Position numbers and translations under genes: made by a program. Below the pieces are notes generated by a model, which had not been told where the DNA came from, did no database searches, and worked only from the letters and a program-made list of their open reading frames with translations. 64,000 bases of DNA from Spirodela intermedia (lineage: Eukaryota > Streptophyta > Magnoliopsida > Alismatales > Araceae), in the NCBI GenBank assembly GCA_902729315.2, contig LR746265.1, positions 5,374,892-5,438,891 of the forward strand, written 5' to 3'. This document shows positions 50,787-61,317 of this stretch, in pieces. Position 1 is the first letter of the stretch. Each line of letters opens with the position of its first letter.

Positions 50787-50867
50787 TTGACAATTGATAT
50801 GAGGGCGTTGACTATTGACGGGGGGGAAAAGTTGTCCATTGACTGGTCGAGACCATTGACCGTTGAC
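50787..50867 (+). promoter_or_regulatory. Cluster of six TTGAC (W-box core) motifs
   Basis: TTGAC at 50787, 50808, 50815, 50839, 50856 and 50863, all on the plus strand within 81 bp. WRKY factors bind TTGAC with a following C or T; four copies (those at 50808, 50839, 50856 and 50863) meet this. No gene start is seen nearby, so the cluster may instead belong to an old element. Confidence 0.5.
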
Positions 50868-52787
50868 TAGGTAGCTGAACAAAACGGCATGCTGGCTCTT
50901 GGTTGGGCTACAGCTCGGAAACGTCTGAGCGGACGGCGGATACGGATCCGACCCAGAAGGAACCCGATGGGCGGTGGCGGAAGTAACCCGGTGTTGGGGT
51001 CAGAGGTAAGGCGGCTCAAAAGTGGCTCGTCGGCTTTTATGCCCTAGCCGTTCCGTCAGGCACCGAACCGGGCGGTAAACTTTATAACCCGGGGCGTCGG
51101 TGGAGGGGAACACGTGGAACGACGGAGGGGGAAAGAGGAGGTGATAGCAGAGGTGGCCGGAAGGCGGGACGCCGGCAGGGGTGAAGGCAGAGACGTAGGT
51201 GACGGGAGAGCGGTGGAGTAGCGGTGGTAGAGGGAGGCGGCTGGGGACGAGACGGCGTCGTTGAAGACTGGTGGAAGGCGTAACGGGGGCGGCGGAATAA
51301 GACGGTGACAGTGGAGGGGGGTGGACGGCTGAGCGGTGGCGACGGCGGGAGAAGACGAAGGTTGGTGGGGACGGAAGATGGGCTGGCGGCCACGACGACG
51401 GGGTCTCACGACCAGCAGCAGACGGCGGAGCTTCCGCAAAGGTAAATGAATGTCAATCACTAATTGTCTGTCTAATGACGACGAGACGGGCCTTTTAAAG
51501 ACCTTACAAAGGAAAACAAAGTAAAATAATGGACTGCTTAATTTCGGAAGAACATGCTAATAATAAACGAAATCTTCAGCTTCGGGGCGGATGCGTTGGC
51601 GTCGGGATCTCCGGTGGCCCTCTGGGGCCAAAGCTGCCTGGGTCGAGCTTTAGTCCTCTAGTGGCTGGCTGAGTCTAGGTTGCCCCCCCGTCCTACGTCA
51701 TATACCTTATAATTATATTTACGTTTATGATAACCATCATAAGACTATCCTTAATGCTCCTATATATATATATACAACTAGGAATGTGGAATACCAGGAT
51801 TTTAGATTCATTTATTTAGATGTTAGTTCCGTCTAGTGGATCCTCCTCTCAGAGGTTAAGTTATATACGTATATATAAGAGCTTTCAACACCATTCTTCT
51901 TCAATCCCTCGAGGTCAAACCGTTCAACTATCCACTCGTTTACATATCGACGACAATGACACGGCTGCAGCCACCTCAAATCTATAAGATTCGATACGCC
52001 AATTTCTGTTCTGGATAAAACGCGCTTGTACAAGGATATGAGATGGAGATTGTCGTCAAGTGACCAGCAGGGGCTATGTAGTCCACGAAGCCCCGTAGGG
52101 CCGCTAAAATGGTCCAGCAACGCCAGTTTTGCTCAAACCAAGCGCACTGTGATGTATTTGTTTTATTAGGCATATGCGCCAACGGAAGCTCACGGGTTGA
52201 TCGAACTTCTGGTTGAAGAAGGCCGCCCGTGCTCTCCCTGTGGATGCCCCCTTGCCGTGTTAGGAAGGGTTTTCCGCCAAGTCCACGGCCACCATTCAGA
52301 TCACCAGGCTGTTTGACAAATAATGTTAGGCCCACAAGAAAGGGTGTATTTATTGAGCCAATATTACCGAGAAATTCCGAAGTCCACGTCAAGGAGGTAA
52401 CAGAGCTTTCCTTCTTTGTGTCCGTTAAGAGTCCAGGGGGTTTAGATGGGTAGTCCAGACAGTAGATGATAGTCATAATAAAACGATGACCCAGTATTAT
52501 GTATATGAGCTATCAGAACCTTCCAGTGGCCTCATCGCTTGTTAAGACGGGGGTTGGGGATCAAAATTGGAATGGGATCTTGTTAAGCGAGAAGAGATCC
52601 CTTTCCTTACAGATCTGCAGGAAATCGCCATGACTGTTGCAGACCTGTCTGATTGACTATGAGCTTGGCGAGAAACCGAGCTGAAGTAGCAACGTGTTGG
52701 GTTCAATCATTCAGCAATGAATAATGTGTTCTGTGACTATTGAGGAAGTAAAAGGTCTAACGCATTCACACCTGTACACCAGGGTGA
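50868..52787. other. GC-richer gene-free DNA between the TTGAC cluster and the hairpin
   Basis: 51050-51460 is very GC-rich and reads as Pro/Ser/Arg low-complexity on the minus strand. The open frame at 51982-52476 does not resemble any family I know. No gene is called. Confidence 0.45.
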
Positions 52788-53120
52788 GCAATTCCCTGCA
52801 TCATTCTCCCGGCATTAAGTTGAAGCCCGGTTTCGGCGCCGTTCCCAAGTATCTTGATGTTTCAAGTAACACGCTTACTACCTCTTAGACCTCTCAAGTT
52901 TAGGCAAGAGATAAATTATCATATCGCGACCATGAACATCTAACATAAAACCACCCACAGAATTAGGGAAATAAATTTGAAAGTTCATAGTCGCAATATG
53001 ATAATTTATCTCTTCCCTAAACTTGAGAGGTCTAAGGGGTAGTAAGCGTGTTACTTGAAACATCAAGATACTTGGGAACGGCGCCGAAAGCGGGCCGAGC
53101 GAATGATGCAGGGAAATTGC
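52788..53120. repeat. Long near-perfect inverted repeat (snap-back hairpin)
   Basis: Left arm 52788-52937 and right arm 52983-53120 are reverse complements over about 135 bp, separated by a 45-nt loop. The inner ~110 bp (from TTTCGGCGCCGTTCCC to ATGAAC on the left arm) differs at about four positions. The outer part has a short insertion in the left arm around 52808-52828. An RNA from either strand would fold into one long stem. It could be a foldback MITE, a young MIRNA-type or siRNA locus, or an inverted duplication of other DNA. Confidence 0.85.
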
Positions 53121-54320
53121 GATGTTAGGGTTTGTTCGACGAGAAACTGTTGTCAGACGGGGCACCCAGTGGACGACAAGAAAAGTGGGACCGAGAAGCC
53201 ATGCCTTGCTGCTTGCGCCAGGATTGGGGGTATCAAAACTCTCAAAGCATTCGAGTGGGAAAACGAAAAGATCGTGGCAGCAGGAATTTCCGCTAGAAAC
53301 GGACCTATATCGTTGCAGTTGAAATCCTAGTGCTAATAGCGAAGCTCTTGCAAAATCCCGTAAACGATGAAGGGGAAGCTTTGCAAGGGTACGATTAGGA
53401 ACCCTTGAAGGCCTTTAATATACTCGCCGCCATCGGTGTCGATGGGACACTAAAAGATTCATATTCTTGGGATGTACCACAACTGTTCTTTTAATTCGTC
53501 CAGATGCTATTTTTACCTTCCCATTTACCGAAACGTAAGCACAGCCAACTTGCTTTCAATTATTTGACGTCTTCTGATGAATGGACAAGACGTTACATCC
53601 TGCTCTACGCGGTGCGCCCACAATGTCTGAAACAGCTAAGCATGGGCTTGAAATCGACGTCGGCTGTATTGTGACAAGACCTGCTCCGCAGGTGGTGAGT
53701 CTTACGTGGGCGACCGGTGGCTTACCTCGCGGCTTCGTACTGGCGCTGGCAACGCGTTGATTCCTCCGCAGACGTTACCCTTGTCATTCAACTGTTTTAG
53801 GTCTAATCTTCCGACAGTCTTTCAACTCCAACCCCGACCGGAAGAGATTTTGGAGCTCGTAAGCTCCAGCTCAAAGGTGATGGGTTTGGTCATCAGGATT
53901 GATTCATTCAGGAAGTCCAAGTTAAACCATCAAAGGTGCAATCGTAAAATTGCTTCATAAATATATGTGATTTGAACGACAAGCCGGAACAATGCAATGA
54001 GACCACGGATGGACTGATTTCTGTTGAAATCAATATAATTTAAGCTTTTTTATTTCTTACAACGATTGCAAACAGGTTGTGCAAGAAAGCGAACCTTAAT
54101 TCTCCAAGGAAGAAGACAGGCACAACCAATATCAATGGAGGCGATTACATAGTGAAGCTACCACTTAAGAAGTGAAAGTTTCAGTTTTCACCGTGCTTAC
54201 AGAAATGATAAAACCACCAATCGTCCAATTACAACCGGCACAAAAGACCCAACATAAGCAAGAACATGCATTCTACAGCAACGGCGAAAGATAGAAATCG
54301 ACACAGAGAATACAGAGACT
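53121..54320. other. Gene-free stretch between the hairpin and the LTP-like gene
   Basis: No coding region recognised. The last 200 nt or so are likely the 3' UTR of the minus-strand gene ending at 54321. Confidence 0.5.
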
Positions 54321-54728
54321 TCAAGGGCAGATGAAGCCAGTGGGTACACTCTTCCCGCAGTAGTTGAGGAGTAGGGAGAGGTTGATGGGCAGGTTGAGGC
54401 TGATGAGTCCAAGCACATTAGCCTTGAGGACGGTGCAGAGGCAGACGGCCGCCTCGAGGTCGGCCAACCCCTGAATGAGGGTGCAGCAGGGCTTCTTGGG
54501 AGGCTTGCCGAGCTCTAGGTTGACTAGGCCGTTGAGTAAGTTGACGCACACGCCGAGCTTGAGTGTGTCAGTCGGGCACCTGCCGATCGAAGGAATGGTA
54601 GGCGTCGGCGTTGGATTCGCCGGCTTGGGAGTCGGCACACAGGTGGTGCCACAGCCACTAACCATGGTGAAAAAGATGAGGTTAAGGGCGAGTAGCAGAG
54701 CTGCTGAGGCGTTGGCCTTCGATGCCAT
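54321..54728 (-). CDS. 14 kDa proline-rich, 8-cysteine (HyPRP / LTP-like) cell-wall protein
   Basis: A single exon of 135 residues. A hydrophobic signal peptide (residues 1-25, ending near MVSG) directs secretion. A short Pro/Thr linker follows ([15 protein letters not shown]), then the 8-cysteine motif with Cys at 51, 61, 81-82, 96, 98, 124 and 134 (pattern C-C-CC-CxC-C-C) and the family segments [14 protein letters not shown] and [19 protein letters not shown]. This is the DC2.15 / hydrophobic-seed-protein branch of the LTP superfamily: small extracellular proteins of the wall, linked to cell expansion, stress and systemic defence (AZI1 and EARLI1 relatives). Two further cysteines (26, 30) precede the linker. 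The TATA box at 54807-54813 gives a leader of about 50 nt. Family assignment is secure; lipid ligand unknown. Confidence 0.95.
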   Translation of the reverse strand: MASKANASAALLLALNLIFFTMVSGCGTTCVPTPKPANPTPTPTIPSIGRCPTDTLKLGVCVNLLNGLVNLELGKPPKKPCCTLIQGLADLEAAVCLCTVLKANVLGLISLNLPINLSLLLNYCGKSVPTGFICP

Positions 54729-54806
54729 GGCTGGAGAATGCTTCCGCTACTAGCACTAGAACGGTGGAAACGCCTGTAGTGGGCAGTGGTGGGAGCGTTG
54801 CCCTCA

Positions 54807-54813
54807 ATTTATA
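54807..54813 (-). promoter_or_regulatory. TATA box of the LTP-like gene
   Basis: TATAAAT on the minus strand, about 80 nt upstream of the ATG at 54728, which is the normal spacing for a short leader. Confidence 0.7.
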
Positions 54814-57800
54814 GAGAGGGGCTTAAAGGAAAGGGTCGAGGGCCCAGCTGCAGAGAACCAGTTGTTTCTGGGGTGGTGGGGAGGTTGAGCCATGTGGACA
54901 AGATTGGCGAAACTAGAAGGAGCATGTGATTGATGGCCATGCCGAGCATTTTGGAGGATTGTGATCGTTTTTCTTGCCAGGCCCGGCCCCATCACTTATC
55001 ACAAATATCGGATTCTACCGACCACCAGTCGACCTCTCCCTCCATCTGCCGTGTCCCCATGAAAGCTGGGGAGCTGTCCCTGCTTGAACGTCGTATCAAC
55101 ATGTCTATTCAGCTTACGGCTCCCTGGCTGAAAACTTCGATCTCTTTTTGCCTACACCACCCTCTGATTCTACCGGCTTTCCCTGAGAGATGATTTATCT
55201 CTTTTTATACCGCCGTTCATTGGATATGGACAGTTCCAATAAGATTTCATTCTTGAACAAAAATCCATTTTTGGATTTATTTCATCTATTCTATGACCGG
55301 AACAATGGGAGAAATTATAATTTTCATTCATCATCTAAATCAGAAGAACAAGTTGCAGACTCAGTTTTCCATCTCTTCTTCTCTCCTGATCCGTGTGCAG
55401 GTCGGAGGTATCAAAAGCCCGTGTGCCTTAGGAATTTCTGGCCTTGCGGATTAGGAACGAAGTCATCGGCGAGGCTACACGCAGTGTTTAGAGATGCTGT
55501 TCTCAGAGACTAGAAGAGCTGCAAAGGAAGTTGAAATGGGGGACCATTATTAGCTGGGTAGAGGAGGGAGACTTGTCGACTCCATTGGGTATTGTCCATT
55601 GCCAGGGATCTCTTCTGCTGGGTGGGTAACGTGGCCCTCTGCATGTGTTTTGTTCTTTGCATTGTTTGACAGCTTGGGTTGTAGTCGCATACAATGATAA
55701 CGTCTTCCTGTCAATTATCCTGAAACCATTCACATTCAAATGAGGTACCCAAGGCCGTATGTTATATTCCTGCAGTCATGTGCAACTTTATAAAGGACAC
55801 AAATAAATAATGTTTCGTCAAGTTCATTGAAAAGGGTGAACGTTTATATGAAGGCCATATAGGGAATGGGCCAAAGAAACCCTAAAATTGCCGATAACAG
55901 TCCATATTAGCTCATTCTGTATTGCCACTTGACGAGTCAACCGGCCATCAAGTTCTAGGCCTGGAAGAACGATGGACTTCGCGTGAATGCAACGAGATGG
56001 AATGCCGTAAACACGAGTCGCAACATCTTAGTCCCTCTCTCGCTCTAGCGCTCCCCTCCTTCCAATTCCTCTCCTCTTCCAAGGCACAACTTCCTCCCTG
56101 GTCTCTTCCAATGAACTATCTCCCTCTCTTGTACCACTCAAGCCCTTCCCTCTCAGAATGTAGTGGCCGTCCTCACGGCCGAGGTTTTGCATCACTTTGA
56201 CTTGTCATAAATAGATAACGGGGACGTGATATTGTTGGACTTGAGCCAGCCTTTAGGAGGGCCAAACACGTCTTCAATAAATATTTTGTACAATACTTTG
56301 ATACATGAACATACACTCCATAATTCAGGATCATCCTCCCATTTTGCAAATAAACGGTTTAAAGCAACGCAAAATCTTTAATAGGTGTGGTGAAGACAAA
56401 AGAATGCAGACGTCCTTATTTCTGAACATCAACAGTAGATTTTATTCTCGAGCACGGTATATCAATCAATAGTTCTTGTTATTGTATACTTCATAGTTAT
56501 GCAGTTAGTGCATTTATTTTATCAATCAATACTTATGGTTAGTTTATTCTTCATATAAAAATTAAATAAAATCATATGGAAAAAAAGATAAACTTCGGTT
56601 GATTGATTCTAGAGTAGACAAATTTTGCAATGATTATGTTCTTAGACTGCAGACATCGTTTCTACCGTCCATGGGAATCCTAAAAACCCATTTACTTATA
56701 AATGAGAACAGTATTTCATTAAAGGAAATAAATAAAATCAGATTATTTCATAAATGTTACTATTGCACAGTCTAAACGTATGATAATCTAACATTTTTCA
56801 CTTGACTAGGCCTGTGTTTTGCTCCTTTGACCGTAGTTAGTTTGTGAAATCAAGCTCTCCGAAGACCATGCAAGGATTCCACATTAAAAGAAAACCCCAA
56901 TCCTTGCTATAAGAACCGTCAGCGAAGAGATCTACAGCCATGGGTGGGAAATTTGTATGGCCTCCGGAGAACCCAAATGGCAGCCTGTAGCCAAAATGGA
57001 GATCGGCTCCATGCTGTTGAAATAGCATCATCTTCAGGAAATGGAGGCATAGCTGCAGAGACTAATGTGCTTGGATGGGGACGTCTGAAAGCCAATAACA
57101 TACTAGCCGACTCACCGGGGATTTTACAAAGGGTTGGTAGCTCATAAGCTCTGAGAGACGACTGCGATATGACAGAGAAGGTTCAAACACTTGATTCCAC
57201 GCAAGCCAGGGAGTCCGGCATTCTACGGATTGGAGCATCCTACACTGGAAGAGGTCACTGCGCGGACCAGAGTCTGTTGCCGGAGATGTCGGGAAGTCGA
57301 CGCTTCCTGCTTGGATGCACGTGCAGAGAGAACCCATGTGACAGGATTGTCTGTGCATGGAAGTATATCACGCCTAGGAATAAACAGTCACACTACCTCA
57401 TCTTCAGAGCACATTGCCTTAAGATTGCCCTCCCACCGCCCACCACCTTCCATGGATGTTTGATCCTAAAGATTCGCGGGAAAAGGGGAGAACTGGTCAC
57501 CGAGACGAAATAGAATCCAAGGACCTTCTTAAGGCTGCCCCAAGAAGTTCGTCGATTTGCTTGGCCCCCCATTTAATCTCAAATACGATTACCCCCAAAT
57601 AAAAACAGACATTTCTTCTAAGACATCAATGCCGCCTGTTCGCCTCCGTTCTCCCGGTCTAATGGTGAGACGATTACGGTGGAATCAGGATCTTGTCCTC
57701 GTATTCGCCGGTGCGCAGCATTCATGACCATGCTCTCCGCAGGCGACCACCCGAGGTTTCTGTGGCCAACCCAGGTCAGGGCTCTCAGAGATTCGTCGCC

Positions 57801-58482
57801 TGGATCTTTCTGCAGACATCACATTGTCGGCCACATGCTGTCCAGCTATTTACGGCGTGGCCGCTGCGTTCGGATCGAACACGACGGCGCCAGAGTCCTG
57901 GTGAAGTTCCACCCGCATAACATCGCCGTTTCTCCAGAAAACTTATTCTTGTATAAGTATAAAATTGAATATTTCGTACAATCTGTCGGCATTCATATGT
58001 TTACAGTGACGAGATAAAGATTGACGAGTGTCACGCGATTTAAACCTTTCAAGACAAATGTAATTTTATTATGTCACGATATTTACTTTGAGCAGGAATT
58101 TTCTCTCGACAATCGTTCAAAGTGGGCAGGAAGTGGGGAAACAAAGTTCGGATGGGCCTGATGCTTTGCCGGACAGCGTTTGGCTGAGCTCGGGTCCTAA
58201 AGGTTCTGCGAGGAAATAAAATATATGAATTTTTTCCAACTAATGTTTTTATTTTTCTTTGGTCAAAGCAGCTCAGCTGACCTATCCGAGTAGGAATTTG
58301 TTCCGGCGGCGACGAAGGCAATGCTCTCTCTGATCTGGTATTCGAAGAAAACCCTCGGGGAGAAAGAATTGGAAACACGAAGGCGGTTATTGGGTAGCTG
58401 CCGGAGCGTTGAGAGGGGAGAGGCTGGCCTAGATTAAAGGCCCGTTACGACCAAGATTCAGATCCTTCGTAGACGACTAGAA
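54814..58482. other. Intergenic between the LTP-like gene and the FMO gene
   Basis: Apart from the plastid-like fragment at 55230-55360, no gene is supported. An unplaced minus-strand open frame at 56837-57031 (FGYRLPFGFSGG, ending FGELDFTN) could be a terminal exon of something, but I recognise no family. The frame at 57679-58017 is also unrecognised. The final part holds the promoter and leader of the FMO gene. Confidence 0.45.
55230..55360 (+). pseudogene. Plastid ycf2-like fragment in nuclear DNA (NUPT)
   Basis: The plus strand reads [20 protein letters not shown] followed by YDRNNG, which I recognise from memory as very close to a conserved Ycf2 segment (NKIPFLNKNPFFDLFHLF, HDRN). Similarity fades after about 55310, with a possible deletion, and resumes weakly as AAATCAGAAGAACAAGTTGCAGAC. 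The fragment is about 80-130 bp, out of any gene context, and so probably an old plastid-DNA insertion. It cannot be functional. Confidence 0.6.
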
Positions 58483-61317
58483 ATGGCGCGATGGCAAAGG
58501 GTGGCGGTGATCGGAGCAGGGGTGGCCGGGCTTACAGCAGCTCGGGAGCTCCTACTCCATGGCCACTCGGTGGTAATCTTCGAAAGGGGCGACCGCTTGG
58601 GGGGTACTTGGGTGTACGACTCTCGAACTGAATCCGACCCCATTGGCCAAGATCCTTCGAGGAACATCGTTCACGGGAGTCTCTACCGATCGCTTCGTAC
58701 GAACCTCCCCCGTCAGATCATGGGCTTCCTCGATTACCCCTTCCCAGGGCCCGAAAGGAGCTACGGCGACCCAAGGACCTTCCCATCGCACGAGGAGGTC
58801 CTGGCCTTCATCGAACATTTCGCGCGGGACTCCGGGTTGGGCGACTCAGTGCGATTGGGGGCGCAGGTGCTCCGGGTGGCGCAGCCGGGGCCGGAGGGGG
58901 ATTGGGTGGTTGAGTGGCGGGACTTAGCGTCGGGGTCGGTGGCGACGGAGACGTTCGGGGCGGTGGTGGTGTGCACCGGGCACACTACCCAACCGAGGTT
59001 GCCGGATGTCCCAGGTATGATGTCGTCCGAACAGCCTTGCAGATTAGTCTTTCCCACAATTTAATGCCTAGAAAATGCCAGGGTGGTTCACCCATGATCG
59101 AGCAGATCTCTTGATCTGGGCGATTATCCCCTCCAGTTTTGTAATAGAAAGCATAAAACTCAGAGGTTTGTGACGATGAGGAGCCCGAGGAAGACACGAG
59201 ATTTGGTGCTATTTTTTTTCACTGAAAGGGACTCAACTAACAATACTGCTGCGGCAGGCATCGAGAGATGGCGCGGGAAACAAATCCACAGCCACAATTA
59301 CCGTATTGCAGAAACTTTCAAGGATCAGGTATTCAATCTCTGCTATGGTCATCACCATGTCCCATATTACACGCCAATTGGCTGTTCAGGAGGACGAGGT
59401 TGTTTGGTTTACATAGTAGCTTTTCGTGGTGGTCGTCAAGCAATCTTTGTGAGCATGATGTTGAGGTCTCTCCATTTTTGTCTAGTTCTTATGAAGAATG
59501 GAGGTGCTTCTGGTATTTGGAATTCACGTGTATATTGTAATCTATCTGACTTACTGGCAATTCTTCCCAAATGTCATGTGAACAGTCATCTTGCTCTCTT
59601 AACAAGTAACTATTTTATTTTATTCTCAGCATGTAATATCCATTTGGTACTAATTTTTAAGTTTCAATCATTCTTTTCTAATATAGTGGCTCGACGAGAT
59701 TTTTAAACGGAAAGGTTCAATAGTTTTTAGATAAAGATTAAATATTTCCAGCTATTTCTATGCTTGATTAGACCCAAAGCTGGTAATGTAGAAGTATTGT
59801 TTTTTTTCCAAAGCTAGGCCAAAACAGATATTGTCTGTCGGAATTGGCAATTGAATTTCATAAGTCGAATGTGATCATTTGCATTGCGATGGAATGGAAG
59901 ACATTACAATGCACACTTTTTCTCAAAATTTATACTATAAGTGGAAATTGTGGACAGGGTCAATGTAAGCTAGGAGCTCTTGGAAAATGAACCATCATTT
60001 CATCGTCGATTTTTTTCCTTTTACTTTAAATGTGTGCTTGCAATGCTTGATATTTTGGATCACAAAGTCTCTATATGTTTATTTCAGATTGTTGTCATAA
60101 TCGGAAAAGGTACGAGTGGTATCGATATCTCGTTAGAAATTTCGACAGTGGCCAAAGAGGTTCACATATCATCAAGATCAGAAGATAATGTCATTAAACT
60201 CGACAGTCGTAGTAATATTTGGCTGCATCCCACGGTAAACTGTCTTTCAACTGAAAAAAATTTCGCAATCATGATAATTCAGATAAAGTTATCTTAGATA
60301 TATAATGCAGATAAAGTGCATCTCTGAAGATGGCTCTGTGATTTTCCGGGATGGGACTCCACTCACTGCGGATGTCATCTTGTACTGCACAGGGTAATGC
60401 TGTTGAATTCGTTTAATTTTATGCAAATATTATTGTAAATAATAGTTCTGATCATCAGCTGACTTTGAAAATGCAACGGACCTACCTTGTTTCTGGCATC
60501 ATGACGCACTTCCGATGCTTACTTTTAATCTCTCTTCATGAAACATATGCTTCCTGTAGGTATGAGTATCAGTTCCCTTTTCTGGAGGCTGGCAAGCTCA
60601 TTAGTGTCAACGACAACTGTGTTGGGCCTCTATATAAGCACGTTTTCCATCCTCTTTGGGCTCCTTGGCTTTCTTTTGTTGGCATAACCAATAAGGTTAG
60701 TTTTTTCTTTTCTTCTTTTTTTTTTTTGGATCTGTTCAAAACCCAACTGCCAATGATCCTCGTATTCTTAGACTCCAAGATCTAGTTCCTCTATTCAGTG
60801 TGGGGGTTTGGCCATACTTCTTGATTGTTCTACATCCTCGAGTAACATTTCTTCTTTCACATCAAATCAGGCGATTCCATTCTTGCTTATAGAGCTGCAA
60901 TCCAAGTGGGTAGCAAGCGTCCTATCTGGCGGGGCCAAATTGCCGGGAAAAGAGGAGATGGTGGCTTCAGTGGAAGAAACGTACTCATTCATGGGGAAAT
61001 CAGGGGTTCCCAAGCGCCACGCTCATGCACTATATCCTTATCAGGTGTGTTTCAAACAGCCACCACATGTTATTATAGAACTTGAACTGGGTGATTGACG
61101 GGCTCTTCGACTGGGTTCTGGGCAGCCGGAATACAAGGACTGGCTTGCTGCTGAGATCGGCTTGGCCCCGCTAGACGACTGGAGGGATCAGATGTACCTT
61201 TCGGCGGTGGAGGGGATACTTTCCCATGATGATGCCTATCGGGATTCCTGGGACGATGACTTCTGGCGTGAGAAAATAGAATCTGCATCTCAGAGGGCTC
61301 GATCTGTGTATATATAA
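58483..61317 (+). CDS. Flavin-containing monooxygenase, plant GS-OX-like class
   Basis: Seven exons with matching phases: 58483..59014, 59258..59328, 60088..60234, 60311..60393, 60560..60695, 60871..61044 and 61126..61317, giving 444 residues, the usual length. The FAD Rossmann motif GAGVAG is at residues 11-16, followed by ERGDRLGGTW. The FMO signature FxGxxxHxxxY appears as WRGKQIHSHNY (182-192), with Trp replacing Phe. The NADPH-binding motif is GKGTSG (207-212), and CTGY (276-279) forms the FATGY-type segment. FMOs use FAD, NADPH and O2 to oxygenate soft nucleophiles. The GS-OX clade of Arabidopsis S-oxygenates methylthioalkyl glucosinolates; outside Brassicales the substrate is unknown and probably another sulphide or amine. 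The ATG at 58483 lies directly before the FAD fold. Exon 1 is much GC-richer than the later exons. No membrane segment is evident. Confidence 0.93.

Noticed and set aside
51056-51460. Minus-strand Pro/Ser/Arg-rich frame
   Set aside because: Low-complexity translation of GC-rich DNA with near-equal open frames alongside; no family match I recognise.
51982-52476. Minus-strand open frame of about 164 codons
   Set aside because: No recognisable domain, no clear promoter, and several overlapping frames on the other strand.
56837-57358. Overlapping minus-strand frames that might be terminal exons
   Set aside because: Neither the frame with FGYRLPFGFSGG nor the alternative frames match a family I know, and no upstream exon chain could be built.
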